Shown here: positions 15,672 through 23,558 of the stretch, piece after piece
Layout: each line of letters opens with the position of its first letter
Position numbering within the stretch: position 1 is the stretch's first letter
NCBI GenBank assembly: GCA_001899285.1
Contig: MKWA01000011.1
Location: 1 to 33,873 of the forward strand
DNA: 33,873 nt
Reading direction: 5' to 3'
From: Rhizobiales bacterium 64-17
Lineage (GTDB): Bacteria > Pseudomonadota > Alphaproteobacteria > Rhizobiales > Xanthobacteraceae
The notes under the pieces: generated by a model
What the model saw: only the letters and a program-made list of their open reading frames with translations
Databases searched by the model: none
Told to the model about the DNA's origin: nothing
Made by a program: the position numbers and the translations under genes

Positions 15672-16514
15672 ATGACACAGCACACCGTCGAGCATCAGCA
15701 TCCGTTGTCGGCCCGCAGCAGCGTTCCGCGCGGCAGGCTGGCGCGCACGGCGCTGACCGCCGGATTCGTCCTGTCGGTCATTGTGGTCGTCACCGTGCCG
15801 CTCTACGGCGCCTACGCCGCGACCGGCACCAGTGCCGGCACGCTCGAGACGCTGGCGAAATGGGCGCCTCTCATTCTGCTCGGCTTTGGGCTCAACCTGT
15901 TGATGAGTTTCATCGCCATGGGCATCGGCACCGTCGCCGGCGTGGGCCTCGGCATCGCGCAGGTGTCTCAGGTCTCCTGGGTGCGCCGCGCCGCCTGGGC
16001 CGCAACCGAAATGTTCCGGAACACACCGACGCTGATCCTGCTGTTCATGGCCATGTTCCTGCTGCCGTTCGAGCTGCGTTTCGGTGACCTGGTGATTGCG
16101 CTCCCGCCGTGGCTCAAGGCCATTCTCGGCTTCTCGCTCTCGATGATGGCCTATGTGTCGGAGATCGTGCGCGGCGGTTTGCAGTCGATTCCGACCACGC
16201 AATGGGAAGCGGCCGAAGCCCTCGCTTTCACCCGGCGCGACACGCTGCGGCTTGTGATTATCCCACAGTGCTTCAAGCAGATGCTGCCGCCGTGGATGAA
16301 CGTCTACGCGATCATGATCATGTCGACGCCGCTGGCGTCGATCCTCGGCGTCCATGAAGGACTGACAATCACCCGCTCGGCGATTTCCGCGGAAGGGCAA
16401 CCGGAACTGCTCGCGCCGTTCTATCTGTTCCTGCTGGCGCTGTTCTTCGTCTATTCCTATCCGATCTCGCTCTGGACGCTGCGGCTGGAGCGGCGCTACG
16501 CAATCAAGCATTGA
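15672..16514 (+). CDS. amino acid ABC transporter permease 2 (HisQ/GlnP type)
   Basis: This is a 280-residue permease from ATG 15672, which lies two bases after the stop of permease 1. A polar N-terminus of about 30 residues precedes an extra hydrophobic helix (about 31-52) and then the permease core. FRNTPTLILLF is the counterpart of the RNTP motif in permease 1, and GLQSIPTTQWEAAEALAFTRRDT is the EAA coupling loop. It would form a heterodimeric membrane channel with permease 1. The open frame reaches back to 15531 inside permease 1, but that part is out of context and not used. Confidence 0.93.
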   Translation: MTQHTVEHQHPLSARSSVPRGRLARTALTAGFVLSVIVVVTVPLYGAYAATGTSAGTLETLAKWAPLILLGFGLNLLMSFIAMGIGTVAGVGLGIAQVSQVSWVRRAAWAATEMFRNTPTLILLFMAMFLLPFELRFGDLVIALPPWLKAILGFSLSMMAYVSEIVRGGLQSIPTTQWEAAEALAFTRRDTLRLVIIPQCFKQMLPPWMNVYAIMIMSTPLASILGVHEGLTITRSAISAEGQPELLAPFYLFLLALFFVYSYPISLWTLRLERRYAIKH

Positions 16515-16524
16515 ACGGGGAACC

Positions 16525-17271
16525 ATGACTGACGCTTCCACTCTCCCCATCGTCCGCATCGTCGATGTGCACAAATCATTCGGTCTGGTGCCGGTGTTGC
16601 AGGGCGTGTCGCTGGACATCGCGCGCGGCGAGGTCGCTTGCATCATCGGACCGTCCGGGTCCGGGAAATCGACCCTGCTCCGCTGCATCAACGCGCTGGT
16701 GCCGATCGACCAGGGCTCGATTCTGATCGAGAACGAGGAAATCAACACGCCCTCGCTCGACAAACTGACGCTGCGCCGCAAGGTCGGCATGGTGTTCCAG
16801 CAATACAATCTGTTTCCGCACCGCACCGCCCTGCAGAACGTGATGATGGCGCCGATCCATGTGCTGAAGCAGGACAAGGCCGCCGTGGAAACGCGCGCAC
16901 GGGCATTGCTCAAGAAAGTCCGCCTCGAAGGCAAGGAAGATTCCTTCCCCGGCGAACTGTCCGGCGGCCAGCAGCAGCGCGTCGCCATCGCCCGTTCGCT
17001 GGCGATGAACCCCAAGGTGATGCTGTTCGACGAGGTCACCGCCGCGCTCGATCCGGAGACGGTGAAGGAAGTGCTGGTGACCATCCGCGAACTGGCGGAG
17101 GAAGGCATGACCTGCGTTCTCGTCACCCACGAAATGGGCTTCGCCCGCGAGGTCGGCAACCACGTCTATTTCACCGACAAGGGCAAGATCGTCGAGCACG
17201 GGCCGCCGGCGGAATTCTTCGCCAACGCCTCCCATCCGCGTACCCGTGAATTCCTCAACCAGATCCTCTAG
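16525..17271 (+). CDS. amino acid ABC transporter ATP-binding protein (HisP/GlnQ type)
   Basis: This is a 248-residue ATPase of the importer. Motifs: Walker A GPSGSGKST (42-50), Q-loop VFQQYNLFPH (about 90-99), signature LSGGQQQR (145-152), Walker B VMLFDE (165-170) and H-loop His202 in VTHEMGFA. The residue after the catalytic glutamate is Val (FDEVTAALDPE) instead of the usual Pro, a mild variation seen in some members. It starts at ATG 16525 after ACGGGGAACC. It is the last gene of the operon and no clear terminator follows. Bases 17272-17435 hold only a sigma-54-like promoter for the next gene. Confidence 0.94.
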   Translation: MTDASTLPIVRIVDVHKSFGLVPVLQGVSLDIARGEVACIIGPSGSGKSTLLRCINALVPIDQGSILIENEEINTPSLDKLTLRRKVGMVFQQYNLFPHRTALQNVMMAPIHVLKQDKAAVETRARALLKKVRLEGKEDSFPGELSGGQQQRVAIARSLAMNPKVMLFDEVTAALDPETVKEVLVTIRELAEEGMTCVLVTHEMGFAREVGNHVYFTDKGKIVEHGPPAEFFANASHPRTREFLNQIL

Positions 17272-17365
17272 GCGACGGTGTCTCCAGCAAGAACAACAGG
17301 CCCGCCGGATGTCGTTCAAGCGCACAATCGCCCGACGCCGCCGGGAAATCTCCGTCGGTTTCCGA

Positions 17366-17382
17366 TTGGCATAGGACTTGCC
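17366..17382 (+). promoter_or_regulatory. sigma-54-like promoter upstream of the unknown gene 17436-18017
   Basis: TTGGCATAGGACTTGCC has -24 TGGCAT and -12 TTGC with the correct 5-base gap, against the consensus TGGCAC-N5-TTGC(A/T). It places a start near 17393, about 43 bases before ATG 17436. Together with the better promoter at 28062 and the activator gene at 28256 it suggests a sigma-54 regulon. Confidence 0.5.
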
Positions 17383-17435
17383 ACCAGATCGCCAGACACG
17401 ATTTTCGTCTCAACCACTGACCGCACCAGGAAGCC

Positions 17436-18017
17436 ATGTTCTCGTATATTGTCCGCTGCAACTTCTCCGACCCTGCCAAAGAGAAGCCCTGGAACGACTG
17501 GTATAGCGGGCCCAAGCTCGGCCAGATGCTGTCGAAGCCCTATTTCCGCTCCACCCAGCGGTTCCGCCGCTCGGACGGCACCGGACGCAACTATCTGGCG
17601 CTCTGGATTCTGGAATCGCCCGAGGCGTTCAACACGCATGAATACAAGTCCGACTGGGGCTTCTTCGAATGGCGTCCTTATATCATCGACTGGAGTCGCG
17701 ATCTGTTCGCCGGCAACGGTCTGGTCGAGGACAGCTTCGCGGTATCGCCGCAAGGCGCGCTGCACGTCGTGTCATTCGACGGCCTGAGCAAGGACAACGC
17801 CGAGAAAGCGCAGAAAGCCTATGCCTTCGTGCATCCAAACATGACCTGGATGACGATCGCCGGCCTCGACAAGCACACCGAGATCATCGGCGTGGAAGCG
17901 CTCGACGAACTGCCGCGTTCATGGCGGCCGAGCAACGCCGCCGTCGGCGCGCAAGAGGCGATCTATCTGCCGATCTCCGATTTTCATCGGGCATCGTCAT
18001 ATCGCAAGGTCGACTGA
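17436..18017 (+). CDS. conserved-looking protein of unknown function
   Basis: This 193-residue soluble protein is one I do not recognise. It is rich in aromatic residues, especially Trp and Tyr (KPWNDWYSGPKLG, YKSDWGFFEWRPYIIDWSRDLF). The two halves each look like a beta-alpha-beta unit (residues about 2-65 and 107-160), as in dimeric alpha/beta-barrel (EthD or antibiotic-monooxygenase-like) proteins. That is a fold guess from pattern only. There is no signal peptide or membrane segment. A sigma-54-like promoter precedes it, and it converges on the last gene of the sigma-54 catabolic operon across a hairpin at 18040-18064. It may therefore be an accessory catabolic gene of that pathway. Confidence 0.7.
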   Translation: MFSYIVRCNFSDPAKEKPWNDWYSGPKLGQMLSKPYFRSTQRFRRSDGTGRNYLALWILESPEAFNTHEYKSDWGFFEWRPYIIDWSRDLFAGNGLVEDSFAVSPQGALHVVSFDGLSKDNAEKAQKAYAFVHPNMTWMTIAGLDKHTEIIGVEALDELPRSWRPSNAAVGAQEAIYLPISDFHRASSYRKVD

Positions 18018-18039
18018 CGCCAATATCGGGCGCCATATC

Positions 18040-18064
18040 CGGCGCGGCCTCAAACGCCGCGCCG
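18040..18064. terminator. hairpin between convergent genes
   Basis: CGGCGCGGC (18040-18048) and GCCGCGCCG (18056-18064) form a perfect 9-bp GC-rich stem with a 7-base loop between the stops at 18017 and 18072. No clear U-tract follows on either strand, so termination is likely but not certain. Confidence 0.6.
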
Positions 18065-18071
18065 ATCCACA

Positions 18072-19064
18072 CTAAGACACTTGCAGGATCAGCTTGCCCT
18101 GCGCCTCACCGTCGCGAAGCATCGCCAGCGGCTCCTGAAAACGCTCCAGCGGAAACGTTCTGCTCACCAGTGGATCGATCTTGCCGGCAACCTGCAGCGC
18201 GAAGATCTCATCCTGCACCCGCCGGACCCCATCAGGATCGCGGTCGCGATAGTCGGACCACTGCAGACCCGATACCTCGATATTCTTGACCAGCAGATAG
18301 TTCGCCTTGATGGCCGGTATCTCGCCGGAAGCAAAGCCGATGATCACCATCCGGCCGCGCCAGGCCATGGCGCGCAGCGCCGCGGCATTGGCCGCGCCAC
18401 CGACCGGATCGATCACCACATCGGCGCCATGCCCGCCGGTTTCAGCGCGGACAGCGTCCCGCAGACCGTCGCGCAGATCGGCACTGCCGAGATCAATCAC
18501 CGCGTCGGCGCCACAGCGGCGGGCGACTTCGGCATTGGCTTCGCCGAGCACGCCAGCAATCACCTTAGAGGCTCCGAGCGCCTTCGCCAGTTGCAGGCTG
18601 GCGACACCGATGCCGCCGGATGCTCCGAGCACCAGCACGACATCGCCCTTCCGCAGGCGCGCGCGCTCGACCAGCGCGAAATGCGCGGTCTGATAAACAA
18701 GCCCCAGCGCCGCGCCTTTGATGAAGTCGACGCCATCGGGCATGCGGTACACATTCACCGCAGGCGCGCGCAGCTTCTGCGCATAGGCGCCGTATTCCAC
18801 CTGCGCGCTGACGCGATCGCCGACAGACAACCCGGTGACGCCCTCGCCCACCGCCGCAACGACACCGGCCGCCGCCTTGCCGGGCGAGAACGGACGTGGC
18901 GGCTTGATCTGATACTGTCCCGAGATCACCAGGATATCGGGGTAGTTCAGCTCCGCCGCCTTGACGTCGATGACGACCTCGCCCTTTCCCGGCACGGGAT
19001 CAGGCAACTTACCGACCGAAATCTGATCGAACGGCGCGAATTCTGTGACGACAACGGCTTTCAT
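18072..19064 (-). CDS. quinone oxidoreductase-like MDR family dehydrogenase/reductase
   Basis: This is a 330-residue zinc-free medium-chain dehydrogenase/reductase of the NADPH:quinone oxidoreductase/enoyl reductase type. The N-terminal GroES-like domain shows ELNYPDILVISGQY and PFSPGKAAAGVVAAVGEGV. The nucleotide fold follows with VLVLGASGGIGVASLQLAKALGA (about 141-163). The cysteines of the structural zinc lobe are missing. Family members reduce enoyl-CoA or enone double bonds or quinones with NAD(P)H. The start overlaps the upstream CoA-transferase-family gene by 4 bases (ATGA), which makes it the tenth and last gene of the operon under the sigma-54 promoter. It could reduce an unsaturated CoA intermediate. 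Confidence 0.88.
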   Translation of the reverse strand: MKAVVVTEFAPFDQISVGKLPDPVPGKGEVVIDVKAAELNYPDILVISGQYQIKPPRPFSPGKAAAGVVAAVGEGVTGLSVGDRVSAQVEYGAYAQKLRAPAVNVYRMPDGVDFIKGAALGLVYQTAHFALVERARLRKGDVVLVLGASGGIGVASLQLAKALGASKVIAGVLGEANAEVARRCGADAVIDLGSADLRDGLRDAVRAETGGHGADVVIDPVGGAANAAALRAMAWRGRMVIIGFASGEIPAIKANYLLVKNIEVSGLQWSDYRDRDPDGVRRVQDEIFALQVAGKIDPLVSRTFPLERFQEPLAMLRDGEAQGKLILQVS

Positions 19065-20179
19065 GTCTTGAACTCTGAATCGTGCGCGCCGAGCGGTGGC
19101 GCGGAAGCTGCACTATCGGCGGGACCGCGAAACTCCGACACGATCGGCAACGGCAAGGCCGGCATTATCTGCCCCGCTTCATTGACCAGAAGGCGGTCGA
19201 ACAGACCACGCGCGCGGAAATGCGGATCCTGCATGGCCTGTTCGAGGGTCGCGACGATCGAACAGCAGCAGTCGCGGCCAGCGAACCGCGAGCGCCAATG
19301 CTCGGCCGGCTGCGACCTGATGATGGCAGCGATGCGCTGCGTGGTGGCACCCATATCGCGCGTATCGTCGCGCAGATCCTGCTCCAGCCCGATCAACTCG
19401 CAGAACTCATTCCAGAATTTTTGTTCGATCGGCGCGGCGGCAACCACCTGATCGTCGGCGGTCGCATAGAGCCGATAGCGCGGCGTGCCGCCACATGTCA
19501 TCGCGGTGCCGTTGCCGGGCCATTGGCCAGCGGCAAGTCCATCGCCCATCGCCCAATATAGGAACGGGAACAGATTGTCCGCCATCGCCACGTCGAGATA
19601 ACAGCCGCGGCCGGTGCGCTGACGCTGCAGCAACGCCATCATGATATTCATCATCGCCGGATAAGCACCGCCGGCGATATCCGCGATCAGCACCGGCGGC
19701 ACCACCGGATGCGAGAGTTCACCCATCGACAACGCCAGCAATCCGGTGTCGCCGATATAGTTGAGATCGTGTCCCGCCGCGCTCCGCTTCGGTCCGGTCT
19801 GTCCGTAGCCGGTGACCGAGCAATAGATCAGACGCGGATTCCGTTTTGACAGTGTCTCGTAGTCGAGGCCGAGCCGCGCCATCACACCCGGGCGAAACTG
19901 CTCGACAACGATATCGGCACGCGCAATCAGCGGATCGAGCACGGCGAGATCGGCTTTGTTCTTCAGATCGAGCGCCAGGCTTTTCTTGCCGCGATTGAGC
20001 AGCGCAAAATTGACGCTGTCTTTGCCCCAGCTCGGCTGATAAGGCCGCATATCCTCGCCGGTTCCCGGCCGCTCGATCTTGATGACCTCGGCGCCGGCCT
20101 CCGCCAGCATCAGCGTCGCCAAGGGGCCGGGCACGAGCGTCGAGAAATCGAGAACGGTGATGCCTTCGAGCGGCCGCAT
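19061..20179 (-). CDS. alpha-methylacyl-CoA racemase-like CaiB/BaiF family protein
   Basis: This is a 372-residue family III CoA-transferase fold protein. VTGYGQTGPKRSAAGHDLNYIG carries His137, and Asp167 in VLIADIAGG lies 30 residues later. This matches the His-Asp pair of alpha-methylacyl-CoA racemases (His126 and Asp156 of the mycobacterial enzyme). A racemase that inverts a 2-methyl-type acyl-CoA centre is therefore at least as likely as a transferase. ATG 20179 shares one base with the upstream stop (TGATG), and family homology (MRPLEGITVLDFSTLVPGP) begins there. The long N-terminal extension open to 20455 is an overlap artefact. It follows the dehydrogenase genes in the operon and overlaps the MDR gene. 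Confidence 0.88.
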   Translation of the reverse strand: MRPLEGITVLDFSTLVPGPLATLMLAEAGAEVIKIERPGTGEDMRPYQPSWGKDSVNFALLNRGKKSLALDLKNKADLAVLDPLIARADIVVEQFRPGVMARLGLDYETLSKRNPRLIYCSVTGYGQTGPKRSAAGHDLNYIGDTGLLALSMGELSHPVVPPVLIADIAGGAYPAMMNIMMALLQRQRTGRGCYLDVAMADNLFPFLYWAMGDGLAAGQWPGNGTAMTCGGTPRYRLYATADDQVVAAAPIEQKFWNEFCELIGLEQDLRDDTRDMGATTQRIAAIIRSQPAEHWRSRFAGRDCCCSIVATLEQAMQDPHFRARGLFDRLLVNEAGQIMPALPLPIVSEFRGPADSAASAPPLGAHDSEFKT

Positions 20180-20802
20180 CAGATTTCTCCGCGCCGTTTG
20201 GCGGCGAGCGCCATGCGCGGCGGCGCATAGGCCGGTGTGCCGTAGCTTCTGAACAATGTTTCCGTGACGTCGCAATGATGCCCGAGGCCGCCGCGAATGA
20301 CGCGTTCGATCGGACCATCCGGATAGCCGAGGCCGAGCTTGCAGGTCGTGTCCATGTCGGCGGCGGTCGCCAGTCCCTCGTCGAGGAACCGCAGCGCCGC
20401 GTTGTATTTCGGCCGGATCAGCCGATCGAGAATACGGCCAGCCTGGTCGTCGCAAACGACGACGGTGAACCCCGCGGATTCGAACATCGCCTTGGCGGAG
20501 GCGACGGCAGCGGCAGAGGTGACGCGCATGCGCACCAGCTCGACCAGCGGCGACGGCGCATCGGTGCCGTTGCGGAAGCGCGCAAAGCCGACGACGTTCG
20601 CATGAGCCGCGTCGTCGTCCGCGACGTGATCGGCCAGATATTCGCTGTCAAGTTCGACCAGCACGGCCTTCTTGCTTGAATCCGCCGCGACCGGCGTGCC
20701 CAGATGCACGACGATATCGGCTCGCGCGGCAGCACCGGCCAGGAAAGCATCGCCCGGCGGAAACGAGCGGCTTTCGCCCTGCTGTTTGATCACGTAACTC
20801 AT
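20179..20802 (-). CDS. 3-hydroxyacyl-CoA dehydrogenase C-terminal part (reduced Rossmann + 3HCDH)
   Basis: This 207-residue protein lacks the NAD-binding GxGxxG. It starts with a degenerate Rossmann remnant: AAARADIVVHLG, then VVGFARFRNG and SPLVELVRMRVTSAAAVASAKAMFESAGF. It then has a complete 3HCDH helical domain (CDDQAGRILDRLIRPKYNAALRFLDEGLA, GLGYPDGPIERV). This is the layout of the second half of PaaH/PaaC-type fused dehydrogenases. It follows the full 3HAD gene by only 4 bases, so the two probably make one split enzyme. Start ATG 20802 was chosen over 20841 because it follows the upstream stop closely. On its own it should not bind NAD. Confidence 0.8.
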   Translation of the reverse strand: MSYVIKQQGESRSFPPGDAFLAGAAARADIVVHLGTPVAADSSKKAVLVELDSEYLADHVADDDAAHANVVGFARFRNGTDAPSPLVELVRMRVTSAAAVASAKAMFESAGFTVVVCDDQAGRILDRLIRPKYNAALRFLDEGLATAADMDTTCKLGLGYPDGPIERVIRGGLGHHCDVTETLFRSYGTPAYAPPRMALAAKRRGEI

Positions 20803-20806
20803 CACA

Positions 20807-21688
20807 TCAGGCTCCGAACATGGTATTGCCGGCATAATCATAGAAGCCGCGACCGGATTTACGCCCGAGCAGACCGGCGGCCACCATGCGACGCAGCAGC
20901 GGCGGACAGGCGGCGCGAGGATCGAGCGTTACCGGATAGAAGGCTTCCGACAGACGGATCTGCGTATCGAGGCCGATCAGGTCGATGAGTTCGAGCGGAC
21001 CCATCTTGTAGCCCAGCCCAGTCTTGATCGCCGTGTCGATGCTCGCCGCATCGGCCACGCCGGCCTCAATGGCACGGATCGCGTCATTGTTGAACGGCAC
21101 CAGCAGGGCGTTGAGGATGAAGCCCGGCTTGTCCTGAGTCTTCACCGGCTTCTGGCCGCACTGGACAGTCCAATCCCACGCCGCCTTGAACACCGTGTCG
21201 GAGGTGAGCAGGCCAGGCGACATCTCGACGAGCTTCATCAACTGCGCCGGCAGACAGAAATGCATGCCGACGACACGATCCGGCCGCTTGCAGCCGGCGG
21301 CGATCTCGGTGATCGACAACGTCGAGGTGTTGGAACCGAAGATCGTATGCTCCGGGCACACCGCATCGAGCGCACCGAGGAGCTTGCGCTTGACGCTCAG
21401 TTCCTCGAATACCGCCTCGATCACCAGATCGCAGGCCGCCAGAGCGCCGATATCGGTGCTGTGCTTCAGCCGCGCCATCACCGCGTCGCGCTCGGCCGCG
21501 GACATCTTACCGCGCTCAACCGACTTACCGAAGAACGCCCGGCTCTGATCCACCGCCTTGACCAGCGCAGCATCAGCCGTGTCGTAACAGATGACGTCGA
21601 AACCGGCGCGTGCCGCGACGATCGCGATGCCGGCCCCCATGGTGCCACCGGCGCCGCAGACGCCGACTGTCTTGATCGCTGCGCTCAT
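20807..21688 (-). CDS. 3-hydroxyacyl-CoA dehydrogenase
   Basis: This 293-residue NAD-dependent enzyme oxidises 3-hydroxyacyl-CoA to 3-oxoacyl-CoA. The N-terminal Rossmann fold has GVCGAGGTMGAG (9-20) and the NAD ribose acid in CYDTAD. Catalytic positions are present: Ser122 in SNTSTLS, His143 in GMHFCLPAQ and Asn193 in ILNALL. The 3HCDH domain follows, including GLGYKMGPLELIDLIGLD. HFCLPAQ replaces the usual HFFNP, so the substrate pocket may differ. The start overlaps the acyl-CoA dehydrogenase stop by 4 bases (ATGA). A C-terminal helper gene follows directly. Confidence 0.9.
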   Translation of the reverse strand: MSAAIKTVGVCGAGGTMGAGIAIVAARAGFDVICYDTADAALVKAVDQSRAFFGKSVERGKMSAAERDAVMARLKHSTDIGALAACDLVIEAVFEELSVKRKLLGALDAVCPEHTIFGSNTSTLSITEIAAGCKRPDRVVGMHFCLPAQLMKLVEMSPGLLTSDTVFKAAWDWTVQCGQKPVKTQDKPGFILNALLVPFNNDAIRAIEAGVADAASIDTAIKTGLGYKMGPLELIDLIGLDTQIRLSEAFYPVTLDPRAACPPLLRRMVAAGLLGRKSGRGFYDYAGNTMFGA

Positions 21689-22851
21689 TTCCTGACAAAG
21701 CTCCGGCCGATAAGCTGACGGTGGATCTGGTTGGTACCTTCCCAGATCTGCGTGATCTTGGCGTCGCGCATCAGCCGCTCGACGCGATAATCGCTGCAAT
21801 AGCCGTAGCCGCCATACATCTGCACCGCCTCGGTGGCGATGCGCATGGCAAGATCGGATGCGCGCATCTTTGCCATCGACGCTTCGAGACCGAAATCCTC
21901 GACGCCAGCTTCGATCAGCGACGCGACGTAATCGAGCCAGTTTTCCGCCATCGCCAGATCGGTGGCGAGATCGGCAAGCATGAATTGATTGCCCTGGAAT
22001 TCGGCGATGCGCCGACCCGACTGCACGCGGTCGTTCATGTAGCCGACCATGTCGCCGAACGCGGCGCGGGCAATGCCGAGCGCATGCGCAGCAACGCTCG
22101 GCCGCGATTTATTCAGCGACGCCAGCAGGATCGGCAGCCCGTCACCGGGCTTGCCGATCAGATTGGCGCGCGGCACGCGGCATTCATTGAAGGCGATCGA
22201 TGCCGTCGACGAGGCATGATGGCCCATCTTCTTTTCGAGGCGAATGACCTCGAAGCCGGGCGTGCCCTTCTCGAAGATCAGTACCGAAATGGCTTTCTTC
22301 GGATCGTCAATTCCGGACCATTTGCCGAACAGCAGAATCAAGTCGGCGACATCGCCATTGGTGATGAATATCTTGCCGCCCTGCACGACGATATCGTCGC
22401 CGTCCGGTGTGAACGTCGTCTTCATCCCCGTGGCGTCGGATCCCGCATTCGGCTCGGTGATCGCCAGCGCGCCGAGGCCGCCCTCGGCGATGCGCGGCAG
22501 CAGCCTGGCGCGTTGCTCGTCATTTCCCTTATCGATCAGCGGCTTCATACCGTGGAAATTGGTCGCATAGATGATGCCCGTTGACGCGCAGGCCGCGGAA
22601 ATGGTCTTCACCACTTCGAGATACAGCCGGAACGACACCGGCGCACCACCGTACGCTTCCGGCACGAACATCATGTTGGCGCCGAGCGCGTTCAGCGCCT
22701 TGATGTTCTCCCACGGGAATTCGCCGCTGTGATCATATCGCTCCGCATTGGGCGCGATGGTTTCGGCACACAGGCGCCGGACCTGATCGAGGATCATCTG
22801 CTCCTCTTCCGTCCATTGCCGCCGCCGCTGAAGCGTCTCGAAGATTTTCAT
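21685..22851 (-). CDS. acyl-CoA dehydrogenase
   Basis: This 388-residue FAD enzyme makes the 2,3-double bond of an acyl-CoA and passes electrons to ETF. It has the three family domains. ALAITEPNAGSDATGMKT and FITNGDVAD mark the FAD-binding middle domain, and MYGGYGYCSDYRVERLMRD the helical C-domain. Glu371 in QIWEGTNQIHR is at the catalytic base position of short- and medium-chain members. ATG 22851 shares one base with the SDR stop (TGATG). In the alicyclic reading of this operon it would correspond to the AliB/BadJ step. The chain or ring preference is not readable. Confidence 0.92.
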   Translation of the reverse strand: MKIFETLQRRRQWTEEEQMILDQVRRLCAETIAPNAERYDHSGEFPWENIKALNALGANMMFVPEAYGGAPVSFRLYLEVVKTISAACASTGIIYATNFHGMKPLIDKGNDEQRARLLPRIAEGGLGALAITEPNAGSDATGMKTTFTPDGDDIVVQGGKIFITNGDVADLILLFGKWSGIDDPKKAISVLIFEKGTPGFEVIRLEKKMGHHASSTASIAFNECRVPRANLIGKPGDGLPILLASLNKSRPSVAAHALGIARAAFGDMVGYMNDRVQSGRRIAEFQGNQFMLADLATDLAMAENWLDYVASLIEAGVEDFGLEASMAKMRASDLAMRIATEAVQMYGGYGYCSDYRVERLMRDAKITQIWEGTNQIHRQLIGRSFVRK

Positions 22852-23558
22852 CAGTGATTCATACCCTGGCCGCCGTCGAGATAGATCGTCTCGCCGGTCA
22901 GAAAGCCGATATTGTCTGAGAACAGTGTTGCGACGAGGCTCGCGACTTCGTGCGTCGCGCCGGCGCGGCCGACCGGCACACGACGCCCGAGCCAGGCCTT
23001 GACCTTGCCCTGCGCGAGGAAATCGCGGTTCAGATCGGTTTCGATATAACCGGGCGCGACGTTGAGCACGCGAATGCCGTCGCGCGCCCATTCGACCGCA
23101 AGACAGCGGGTCATGGCGCCGACCGCGGCCTTTGACGCGCAGTAAGCGACATTCCCGGCGACGCCGAGCTTGTCGAAAAACGATCCGATATTGACGATGG
23201 TGCCGCCCCCCGCCTGTTTGAGATGCGGGTAGACCTCGCGACAGGCGACCAGCGGCGCAGTCATGTTCAACCGCATGGTGTCTTCAAGCTCGCGCACGCT
23301 GAGGTCTGCGCTCGGCGTGGCCCGGTGAGCGCCGGCGTTATTGACCAGCCCCGCGATACGGCTTTCCCCGGCGATGCGCGCCACGGTTTCGCGAAGCGAC
23401 GCCTCGTCGGCAACGTCACAGCGATAGCCCCTGCCCACCGGCGCCTCGCCGCTGCGCGACAGCGCGGCGACTGCAAATCCGCGCCGCTCCAATTCGGCAG
23501 CGATCGCCGCGCCGATGCCGCGGCTCGCACCGGTGACGATAACGGTTGCGTCAAGCAT
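22851..23558 (-). CDS. SDR family oxidoreductase (acetoacetyl-CoA-reductase-like)
   Basis: This is a 235-residue classical short-chain dehydrogenase. It has TGASRGIG (9-16), NNAG (73-76), catalytic Ser126 in NIGSF, Tyr139 and Lys143 in YCASK, and a typical C-terminus FLTGETIYLDGGQGMNH. It would oxidise or reduce a hydroxy/oxo-CoA intermediate, like FabG/PhaB-type enzymes or BadH. ATG 23558 overlaps the hydratase stop by 8 bases. The open frame extends to 23708 inside that gene and is not used. The operon also encodes a 3HAD, so two different alcohol oxidations, or opposite stereochemistry, are likely. Confidence 0.9.
   Translation of the reverse strand: MLDATVIVTGASRGIGAAIAAELERRGFAVAALSRSGEAPVGRGYRCDVADEASLRETVARIAGESRIAGLVNNAGAHRATPSADLSVRELEDTMRLNMTAPLVACREVYPHLKQAGGGTIVNIGSFFDKLGVAGNVAYCASKAAVGAMTRCLAVEWARDGIRVLNVAPGYIETDLNRDFLAQGKVKAWLGRRVPVGRAGATHEVASLVATLFSDNIGFLTGETIYLDGGQGMNH

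Noticed and set aside
14086-15678. A 530-codon minus-strand frame opposite the amino-acid ABC genes
   Set aside because: The plus-strand genes have signal peptide, permease motifs and ribosome sites; the antisense product is low-complexity His/Asp/Arg-rich.
20180-20455. N-terminal extension of the racemase-like CaiB protein
   Set aside because: It is Arg-rich shadow of the upstream 3HCDH gene. The family start MRPLEG is at 20179 in a TGATG overlap.
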